A stretch of DNA of 64,000 nt. Source: Zygnema cylindricum. Lineage: Eukaryota; Streptophyta; Zygnematophyceae; Zygnematales; Zygnemataceae. This document shows positions 56,407 to 64,000 of this stretch, one piece after another; position 1 is the stretch's first letter, and each line of letters begins with the position of its first letter. Below the pieces are notes generated by a model. The model worked only from the letters and a program-made list of their open reading frames with translations, had not been told where the DNA came from and did no database searches. A program made the position numbers and the translations under genes. Location: positions 62,001 through 126,000 of the forward strand of contig JBBHKE010002185.1 in NCBI GenBank assembly GCA_037447655.1, in the 5' to 3' direction.

Positions 56407-57569
56407 GGGAGAGGCTTTGGGAACCTTATTAGGAAAAGGAGAGGCCCTGGAGCTTCATCAATCATGGCAGAAAGGATGTTGAGCCGTTCCTTGACTCGAT
56501 GTGCATCATGTATGGTACTATCCAGAATGGTGAGAGCTTCAGCCACAATGGATGAAGCTGTGTCAGGTAGAGGAGAGAGAGATTCTTTCTCGAAAGAAGG
56601 TGGAATACGCGAATTTTGTAATTAACCCTCTTCATTGTGGTCAAGCAAGCCTTTATCAAAAGTAACTGCTCCTTGTTGGACGGTAGAATCACAAAGGATG
56701 GGCCAGCCAACGATGGCATGTGGATGAATGTCCTTGCCACCCCCGTGAATTGGGGTTTCATTTTGGCCATGAAGGCATGAAATTGCTCTTTCATCATGGC
56801 GGCAATCATTGCAACTCGGCCTTTTCTCTCTCTCGTCGAGAGATTCTAAGCGGAGTTGCCTCTTTCTCAGTGTCTGTGGGAGGAGTGACCCGATTTGCAG
56901 AACGTGGGGGAATCCTACCGTTCTGAATCTGATTATGAGAATAAAAATTAGGGTCTTTTGTATGACAACGGTGGACGTAATGTCTTTTCTGCTGGCAATG
57001 TGTGCATGTGGCTGACTTATTTGGGCACATGCGGGCATCGTTCCTCGTGTTTCCACATCGAAAACACAATCCGTCCCCGTTATTGATAGGCGGGTTTTCC
57101 ATGGTTAGCGTCTTTGGAGGCATATTGTTGGGCCATGGGCTGCTTGGTGGAGAAAGTGGGGAAGCGACTTGTGAACCGTTATGAGCTTCCCACCAACATG
57201 ATTGCATCTCATATTCTACCGCATATTGAGCGGCTCGATCAAATGTAAATTTCATACGGTTAAGTCTGAGTGAGATGACTTTGTATAAAACGTTTCCATT
57301 GGTCTGGAAGCTCTCCAACAAATTTTTGAACAGCTTACGTATCAAACATTAGGTCTGGTGAAGCTTCTCATAGAGTCTCCATACGAGCACGTAAAGAAGG
57401 GGCGGTTTCACCTGGTTTACGCATGAAATTCATCAATTCTTTCACATGATCAGGGTTTTGCATCCGATACTCGGCTTCTAAGAAATCAAACATAACAGAA
57501 AGTGGATCCCGCAACGAAAATATCATCCTTTGTCGTGTTCGGACAGTAGCACGAGCCGCAACGGCATAT
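56407..57569 (-). pseudogene. Ty3/gypsy-like gag with two zinc knuckles (fragment)
   Basis: Minus-strand frame 57345-56806 contains a Gag tail with LCFRCGNTRNDARMCP and CTHCQQKRHYVHRC (about 57066-56965), two CCHC-type knuckles. Upstream, 57569-57346 reads as FLEAEYRMQNPDHVKELMNF-like Gag core with stops. Downstream 56546-56407 is helical (RVKERLNILSAMIDEAPG). It is the 5' neighbour of the protease at 51349-51618 before N2 inserted. A plus-strand LTR cuts it at 57570. Confidence 0.72.
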
Positions 57570-58567
57570 TGTTGAAATCACTAGATTTAGGGGAGGTATT
57601 TTCTAGGTCTTAATTAAAAATAAAAAAGAAAAAGAAAGCACAGGCAGCCTGCCTCCACCTTCTCTCAGTAGCCCCCATACTTGTTGTAGTCACAGAAGAA
57701 GAAAGAGGGTCGTGGAGCCATGGCTGTCTTAGCTCCATAGGCAGGACTTAAGAGTGACCTAAGTCACTCTCAACTAAAAAGGTTGAGTCCGGCATGACTC
57801 GAACCTTCGACCGGTAGGGCGAGGCGTATCCGTCAACCCTTACCAGTCTGTCGTAGTAGTCTGTTAGGATACATGGGGTTTGATAGCTATTTAGACACTA
57901 GATAGGCGACTAATCCGATTAACAAAATTACAAATAAAATACATAGAAATTTGTTGAAAATTTAGTTCGCACGAAACAAATGTACCGGACATTTGTTTTT
58001 GAACGACTGTCCGTTAAAGCCGATTTTGATCAGACGGCCCGCACCATTGCCGAGATCCCGTAATGGCCGCCTTGGCGGTTTTCGATCCTGACATGACCTG
58101 GCGACACGTGGCACGATGTCATTGAGAAGAGGAAATCCCGGAGAGCATGAGGACAAGTCCGAAGGAGACAAGCGTCCACTCCATGGCCTTGTCGTACACA
58201 GGCCGTACAGAAAGTTCATCGGCCGTAGTACCTTTCTGTACTATAAAATCTTCTGATTGGTTCCGTTCCTCATTAGATAGGAGTTGTGAGAGGGTTTAGG
58301 ACTTAGTAGATTGAGGAGGTAGCCGCCTCTCTCGCAATAAGCTTGTATAAGTATTGGCATCTTGGCCACTCCATAACTAATCGCATGGTTGGGCGTTTTT
58401 AGTGATTCTTCTTGCTGTGGACTCGGGGGAGTCCAGATTGCACAGGGGTGCAATCAGATTATCTATTTGTCTGCTTGGGTGGCAATTTCTCTAGATGAAA
58501 GTGGGTTAGCTGAAAACTACCTAGAGGCTTCCTCAATTTTGGTCCAAATGGGTGACACGGAATTGCA
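57570..58567 (+). mobile_element. Element P2 5' LTR
   Basis: Starts TGTTGAAATCAC and ends GGAATTGCA. It was inserted into the gypsy-like gag (left flank CATAT). It contains CGACACGTGGC near 58100 and the GGACTCGGGGGAGTCC hairpin near 58420. The antisense tRNA-like unit is at 57776-57850: AAAAA at 57776-57780 (T on the minus strand), B box GGTTCGAGTC (minus strand, 57796-57805). Confidence 0.87.
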
Positions 58568-58633
58568 CGTTATGGGCCCACCCTCTAGGGTGCCCATATG
58601 CACGTTATGGGCCCACCCTTTAGGGTGCCCATA
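58564..58633 (+). repeat. Tandem duplicate of the primer-binding site, 35-bp period
   Basis: TGCACGTTATGGGCCCACCC starts at 58564 and again at 58599, each followed by AGGGTGCCCATA. Both copies keep the priming core GTTATGGGCCCAC. A 35-bp duplication shifts the frame between the LTR start codon and Gag. Confidence 0.92.
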
Positions 58634-59810
58634 CTCAACGGATCTGGGTTCATTTACTAGGAAGCTATGATGATAGGGGCATTGTGTGAAAAACGATACA
58701 GGGGTATTGTTAGTGGACAAGTGAAACGTTCTTCTCAAGGAACTCCACCAGGGTTTAAAGGAGTGAGGTTTTCTGTAGCATGATCTGCTCCAACGGAAGA
58801 GACAGATGATAGGGACAGCAGTGTGTCCGAGAAGAGGAAAGGAAGGGAGAAACCTCCCACTCCTATTGCCACAGCACCCGGAGCGGTGGCTGTGAAGACC
58901 AAGGAAAACAACATTCAGATGTGGGAGTACACCAACATGAATGCCACGCACTTCATTTTGAGGCACCTCACTCAAGCTTTGGCGACCTCTCACCTTCACA
59001 TCCTCAAGGCCAAGGAGTTGTAGATGACCATAGTGGAGATCTATAGAGCTGGCACGATTCAAAAGCTCCAGCTGGTTGAGCAAAGGCTGACGAGTTACAC
59101 TTTCAAAGGAGGAAAGATGTTAGACTATTGCAACCATCTCTCTTGTCAGTACATGGAGATGGAGAGTGCCGGATGGACAGACACTATAAAGATGAAAGTT
59201 AACACTCTCATCATGAAGTTGCCCGAAGAGAATGAAAATAGAGTGTACCGATTGCAAGAAATGGATGATAGTGCTTGGAAGTGGAACACCGTGGTTCGAA
59301 TGATACTTGTGCACGAGAAGACCATTGAGATCCGGAGAGGAGGAAAGATCGTTCAAGCTCTAGTTGCCGGAAAGAACCGATGGAGGAAGGATCCGAAGAA
59401 GCCGTACAACAGCTTCAAAGGTGAAAAGAACCAATCGGGAGAACCGAGGACTACAAAGGGCCTTTGCCATTTTTGCAAAAAACCGGGGCACTTCATAACT
59501 GATTGCATCAAGCTATCGGAGCTGTGGCTTCAAGAAAATCGTGGAGGGGGCTCTCTAGGAGGGAAGAAAAAAGCACTTGTGGTCACACGAGTGAAAGGAG
59601 AGATCAAGGAGGACGAATCTTCCGAGGAGGAAGATGGGGAGAGCGCTGTGGCGAATCAGAAGAAGTCGGGCAATGTGCCCTGGACATCGGGAAGAAGGAG
59701 AGATGGATCATCGACTCAGGTATATCCATGCATGTGTCGTGACATGAACCTCTTCACTAAGCTAATAAAGATCCCTACTATGGAAATAGAGTATGGGGAT
59801 GGGAGAGTAG
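58634..59810 (+). pseudogene. Element P2 gag and start of protease (cut by element Q)
   Basis: Gag frames 58823-59023 and 59024-59815 are one frame separated by a single TAG where relatives have Trp (EELW). It contains IVEIYRAGTIQKLQLVEQRL, MKLPEENENRVYRLQEM, WNTVVRMILVHEKTIEIRRGG and an intact zinc knuckle CHFCKKPGHFITDC. The protease active site WIIDSGISMHV lies in another frame (about 59705-59740), showing two compensating shifts. The body ends at 59810 where Q inserted; the remainder must lie beyond Q, outside the window. Confidence 0.87.
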
Positions 59811-60844
59811 TGTAGAAATAAAAGGTTATTTTAGTATTTTCTAGGTTTTGTAAAATGCAGAAAAGAAGCAGAGGCAGTCTGCCTCTAACTCCTCTCTCTA
59901 ACTCCCACACTTGTGGCAGTCATTGAAAGTTGGAGAGGGAGATAGAGCCATGACCGCCAGTGCTATCTCTACGGGGGCAGATATTACGTTGGTAGATTTT
60001 ACCAAAATGAGATTGGCGGACCCAAGATTTGAACTTGGTACTTGCCGTCCGCCAAGGCAACCGGTAGTCGGTAGCCTTAACCATCTAGTCTAAACCAGAG
60101 ATACATGATATATGGTTTAATATTTATGTAGATGTTAACATTTAGACTATTTCATTCAACGGGATATTTCGACATAGATACAGTTTATAATGTACGGCGT
60201 ACGGTAGTTCCGAAACAAATATCGCGCATTTTGTTTTGAAGGCGAAACACATATTGCGCAAGTATTTATGACAGCCACGATTGAAATCCGGCATAATCGG
60301 ACGGCCACGAAGCATGCCGAGATCTCGGAATGGGTTTTCGGCGATTTGGGGACGACGTCCCATCAATCGCCACGTGGCGCAATTTCATTTGATTACGGCA
60401 TCTACAAGGATTCCAGGAAAGAATCCAAAAATGACATGTGTTTGCTTATTGGCCATGTCGTACAATGGCCGTACACTAAGTACACCAACACCTGTACCTT
60501 TATGTTCAATACACTATTACGATTGGTGCCGTTCCTCAGTAGATAGAGTTTTAGAGAGGGATATGACTTAGAAAATTTTTATAGATTAGACCCTCTCTCC
60601 CAGTGAGCTTCTGTACAAAAGGTCACCTTTGACCCTTCATAACTTACTGCTGAGGGGAGAAAATTCAGAGATTCTTTTTGCTATCGACTCAGGGGAGTCT
60701 TCCGTTCACAAGGGTGACGTTAGTCAGATTTTTTGTGTGCCACGGTGGCTGTTATTCTTGCTGAAACACAAAAAGGTCAGGGTTATCCTATAGGCTTCGT
60801 GTGAGTTGCCTACTCTGAGGTCCTATGGAGGTCTTAGAGTTGCA
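59811..60844 (+). mobile_element. Element Q 5' LTR
   Basis: Starts TGTAGAAATAAAAGG directly after P2 protease sequence (left flank AGTAG) and ends AGAGTTGCA. It contains the palindromic CGCCACGTGGCG (60369-60380), the GTACAATGGCCGTAC block (60458-60473) and the GACTCAGGGGAGTC hairpin near 60687. The 3' LTR is beyond the window. Confidence 0.88.
60004..60090 (-). promoter_or_regulatory. Best-preserved antisense tRNA-like unit (element Q LTR)
   Basis: TTGGCGGAC (60013-60021) pairs perfectly with GTCCGCCAA (60047-60055). Inside, CCAAG (60022-60026) pairs with CTTGG (60034-60038) around a 7-nt loop. Read on the minus strand this is a T-arm with loop TTCAAAT stacked on a 9-bp acceptor-like stem, with an 8-nt linker in place of the other arms. 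The A box GGTTAAGGC is at 60081-60073 and TTTT at 60007-60004. Pol III transcription is inferred from these motifs only. Confidence 0.68.
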
Positions 60845-61838
60845 GGTTATGGGCCCACCATCTAGGGTGCCAATATTCAATGGAGCTGGCTTCATATACT
60901 GGGAAAGTTTGATGACAGGAGCTCTATGTGAGAAACAGTTTTGGGGAAAAGTGAGTGGACGGGTGAGGCGTCCATCCAGTCTTGGGATACCTCCAGGGTT
61001 TACTGAAGACAGATTCACTAGAGATGCAGATGCATCTTTAACGGAGGAGATAAACGAAGAAGAGGTGGTGGACAAAGGAAAGGAGAAAAAGACGACCACA
61101 CCAATAGCAACTGGTTCGGCATTCATCTCACCTATTCCGAGGAACGAGGAGAATGATACTGATACTTGGGACTTCAACAATATGGCGGCAAAGCACTTCA
61201 TTCTCCGCCATCTTACTCAAGGACTTGCATGTCCTCATTTGCAGGTAGAAAGGGCATCCGATCTTTGGATGGCTCGTATAGAGATGTACCGAAGTGGTAC
61301 AATTCAGCAACAACAGTTGGCTGATCTGAAAGTTAAGGAATATGTATACAAAGGGGGAAAGATGTTGGATTTTTGCAATGAGCTTGCTACACTTTTCATG
61401 GAACTAGAGAGTGTTGGAAAAGTATTTAGTGAAATGGAAAAAGTCAACTGTTTACTGATGAAGTTGCATGATGAGTTCGAGAACATAGTCAACCGTGTGC
61501 AGGACTTGGCGGAATCAAGGTGGATTTGGAATTCAGTGGTAGGAATGATTCTCGTTCGGGAGATTACAATTGAGATCCGAAGGGGAGGAAAGAGTGGGCA
61601 AGCTTTGGCAGCTGAGACCGATTGGAGAAACAATAATTCCAAGAAACAGGCTGGAAATTATCGAGGGGAGGGGCAAAAAAATCAGAACGAGGAGTTCGGA
61701 CCAAGGACTCGTAAGGGTTTGAGCCATTTTTGTAATAAACTTGGGCACTATATGGCTGAATGTACTAAGTTAACCGAGCTGCAGTTAAAGGAGGGGAAGA
61801 CCGGTGGACCCACGAGAGGAAGAAAAAGGCCCTTGTAA
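60825..61838 (+). CDS. Copia Gag of element Q, 337 residues, start inside the LTR
   Basis: The longest open frame of the window that matches a real domain. It starts at ATG 60825 within the LTR end (MEVLELQ), reads through the priming site (VMGPPSRVPIFNG), and contains GFIYWESLMTGALCEKQFWG, NNMAAKHFILRHLTQGLACPHL, ERASDLWMARIEMYRSGTI, YKGGKMLDFCNELATLF, MKLHDEFENIVNRVQDL and EIRRGGKSGQALAAETDW (gag core, residues about 15-275). The zinc knuckle (about residues 302-316) reads SHFCNKLGHYMAEC, so the first Cys is Ser. A Lys/Arg-rich tail follows. The frame ends by frameshift at GRKRPL; relatives continue into the acidic linker and protease. An alternative start is the ATG at 60849 inside the priming site. 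Particle function is doubtful with the Cys loss. Confidence 0.82.
   Translation: MEVLELQVMGPPSRVPIFNGAGFIYWESLMTGALCEKQFWGKVSGRVRRPSSLGIPPGFTEDRFTRDADASLTEEINEEEVVDKGKEKKTTTPIATGSAFISPIPRNEENDTDTWDFNNMAAKHFILRHLTQGLACPHLQVERASDLWMARIEMYRSGTIQQQQLADLKVKEYVYKGGKMLDFCNELATLFMELESVGKVFSEMEKVNCLLMKLHDEFENIVNRVQDLAESRWIWNSVVGMILVREITIEIRRGGKSGQALAAETDWRNNNSKKQAGNYRGEGQKNQNEEFGPRTRKGLSHFCNKLGHYMAECTKLTELQLKEGKTGGPTRGRKRPL
60845..60859 (+). other. Primer-binding site of element Q
   Basis: GGTTATGGGCCCACC starts on the base after the LTR. This is the best-preserved copy: GGTTATGGGCCCA is complementary to the anticodon stem-loop of initiator tRNA-Met. The same bases code for Val-Met-Gly-Pro in the gag frame. 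Confidence 0.87.
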
Positions 61839-62400
61839 CACAAGTATATGAGGCGGAATCTGAGGATGAGGTCGATGACCTCCTATTGGATGACGAGTTG
61901 GAAGCGAAAAATGAGGTCGGAATTCCACGAAAGCAGAAATGTGCTTTCGGTGGATTAAAAGGTGAAGCAGGCTGGATTGTAGATTCAAGTGCATCCATGC
62001 ACATGAGTAAAGATAAACACTTGTTCACTAAGATAAGAAAGATTCCCACCGTAGAGATAGAGTACCGAGATGGGAGAATAGTCACTACTACTATTGTAGG
62101 ATCGGTAGATCTAAAAGTGTTAGTAGAACGAAAGACATCCATAGTTACATTCTCCGATGTATTGTTTATTTCGGAGCTGAAAAAAAACCTCATCTCTACG
62201 TTTGTATTAGATGATAAGGGTTTTGATACTAGCACTAGGAAAGGAGTCTTTACTGCTAGTTTTGAGGAGGAAGTTTATTTCAGTGCTGAAAAAGGTAGCC
62301 AAGGGATGTTTAGGCTGATTTTAAGCAATGAAAAGATGAAACTTTATTATACTGGTGTTCATGATATAATGTTGTGGCATTAGAGGCTTGGGCATGTGAA
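61839..62400 (+). pseudogene. Element Q linker and protease (frameshifted, mutated site)
   Basis: Open from 61886 to 62383. An acidic linker and KCAFGGLKGEAG precede WIVDSSASMHM, where the catalytic DSG is DSS, so activity is unlikely. Then come IEYRDGRIVTTTIVGSVDLK, SIVTFSDVLF and MFRLILSNEKMKLYYTGVHD. A TAG interrupts the conserved LWH-RLGHV block at 62381. Confidence 0.85.
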
Positions 62401-63560
62401 TCTAGATAAGTTAAGAGAGATGATAAAGATGGGAGTAGTGGAAGGGATTCAGTTCGGTGAAAGTGAGAATCTAACTGATTGTAATGGATGTGCTCAAGGT
62501 AAAGCACACAAGACAACCTTCCCAAAACTGCCACCTATAAGGGAGAAAAGATTCTAGATTTAGTACACACAGATATTTGGGGGCCGGCCAGAGTGCCATC
62601 ACCCGGGGAAAGAGATTTATGATGACTATCACCCATGATTGGTCTCGGTATTCCAGGGTGTATTTTTTGAAAAATAAGTCAGAGGCTCATGAATGTTTTA
62701 AACAATATAAAACATGGAGTGAAAAACTCCATGAAACCTCAATTTAGAGAGTAAGGAGTGACAATGGTGGAGAATATACCTCTAACAAGCTTGAGGATTT
62801 TCTGAGAGAAGATGGAGTGCAACACCAAACGACAGTTCCTAAAAATCCTAAGCAGAATGGTGTAGCTGAAAGATTAAATAGAACACTGAGTGATTGTGCT
62901 AGGAGTATGCTGTCAGATAAGAAGATAGGAAAGAAGTTTTGGGCCGAAGTAATGAACTGTGCAAATTATCTCAAGAATAGAGTTCTTACTTCAGCAGTAA
63001 AAGGCCAAACACCCTATGAGAGATGGGCAGGCCGAAAACCAGATGTTTCACACTTAAAGGTTTTCGGTAGTCAAGTGTTCAGTTTAGACACATATTGGTC
63101 AAACTGGAAGTCAGACCCAAAACGAAAACCAATATATCTATTAGGATATGATGAAGATGTAAAAGGATATAGAGTGTATGATCTCAAAAGAGAGGATATT
63201 ATCCTAGTGAAGCACCTAGTAGTTATGGATGAAGGAAAATTTATAGATCCCTTAAAGCATACAAAGACAGTCAAAATCAGATTTGAGTCAGAAAATTCTG
63301 ATGACTTTGAGCTTCCTAACTATCCAGGATTTTAAGAAGATGATGATCTTGCAGGTATATATCAGATCGAAAAGGACTCAAATGTGGAACCCCTAGTATT
63401 AACTCCAACCGAAGCGGAAGACGTGGTGGAAATCGACCCGGAATCAAATAATAGGGGAGAAGTAGAAACTGTTCGGAAGAATACCAGAGAGCCATCTATT
63501 CTCGCAACCGAGTTTGAGGGAGGAAGAAGAAACAGCAAAAGACTGTAAGAGAGACAAGTT
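62401..63560 (+). pseudogene. Element Q integrase (broken)
   Basis: CNGCAQGKAH (near 62480) ends the zinc-binding pre-integrase region. LVHTDIWGPARVPS (62559-62600) holds the first catalytic Asp. A frameshift follows, then VRSDNGGEYTSNKLEDFL (62750 on) with the second Asp. The open frame 62817-63335 carries QNGVAERLNRTLSDCARSML with the Glu, KKFWAEVMNCANYLKNR, YLLGYDEDVKGYRVYDL and NSDDFELPNYPGF. All three acidic residues are present, though in different frames. A Glu-rich linker runs to about 63560. Confidence 0.87.
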
Positions 63561-64000
63561 AACAATAAGGTAACCAAAGTGTCTCACCCTGATGAACCTC
63601 AAACTTATAATGAGGCAATGACTTGTCCTGAAAGAAATCGGTGAAAGACAGCCTTTAATAAGGAGATGGCCTCAATTATGGCGGCCGATACATGGGAATT
63701 GGTGGATTCTCATCCTGACAGGAAGCCAATTGGGTGTAAGTGGGTATCTAAACTGAAACTCAACCCAGATAACACCATTGAGCGCTACAAGGCTCGGTTA
63801 GAGGCGAAGGGGATTTACCCAAAAAGAGGGAATTGACTACGAGGAGACTTTTGCTCCAGTGGTCAGGTTTCCTTCGGTTCGGATACTTCTCAGCATGGCG
63901 ACAGCAGAAGACATGGAAGTGCATCTGATGGACATCAAGACGGCCTTCCTACATGGAGAGTTGGAAGAGGAAATTTTTATGCGACAGCCCAAAGGATTTG
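63561..64000 (+). pseudogene. Element Q reverse transcriptase, N-terminal part (runs off the window)
   Basis: VSHPDEPQTY-type linker, then AADTWELVDSHPDRKPIGCKW and LNPDNTIERYKARLEAKG. A 1-bp shift at about 63813 changes frame before the GIDYEETFAPVVRF block, after which MEVHLMDIKTAFLHGELEEEIFMRQP follows with the catalytic Asp intact. The YVDD box and RNase H are outside the window. Confidence 0.83.

Overview
The window looks like nuclear DNA from a land plant with a large, repeat-filled genome. I see no cellular protein gene, rRNA or functional tRNA. Almost everything is Ty1/copia-type LTR retrotransposon sequence, plus one Ty3/gypsy-like remnant, one unclassified ~1.1 kb repeat family (called R) and a fold-back element. 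The exact plant group cannot be read from the sequence. The gypsy remnant has a PHD-like finger next to its protease, which I associate with non-flowering plants, but that is a weak hint.

Layout. 1-2530: unassigned DNA holding a solo copia LTR with target-site duplication CTAGG. 2531-13453: a minus-strand copia element duplicated in tandem as LTR-internal-LTR-internal-partial LTR. 13454-15660: unassigned DNA, a TATCG-rich patch, a fold-back element and a truncated LTR. 15661-21240: repeat family R interrupted by a small non-autonomous copia element (N1, 16163-19708). 21266-30652: two minus-strand copia bodies (M0, M1) joined through one shared LTR; M0 carries a solo LTR insertion. 30653-43393: a minus-strand element (M2) split by a complete plus-strand element (P, 32112-38513, duplication TGATA). 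43394-48556: a second R copy and another minus copia body (M3). 48557-50498: a minus LTR containing a nested plus solo LTR. 50499-57569: a gypsy-like fragment split by a second non-autonomous copia element (N2, 51663-56406, duplication GGGAG). 57570-64000: a plus-strand element (P2) cut by a later plus-strand element (Q) that runs off the window.

How the parts work. Autonomous elements encode Gag, zinc knuckle, aspartic protease, integrase, reverse transcriptase and RNase H in the copia order, all with stops or frameshifts, so mobilisation in cis is unlikely. Minus-strand DNA priming appears to use an internal, anticodon-loop fragment of initiator tRNA-Met: the site next to the LTR reads GGTTATGGGCCCA, as in Drosophila copia. 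Gag translation seems to start inside the LTR end and read through this priming site.

The most unusual feature is that nearly every LTR carries, antisense to the element, a tRNA-like segment with A-box and B-box motifs and a T-run just downstream. In several copies it can fold into an acceptor plus T-arm minihelix whose stem bases vary in a compensated way.
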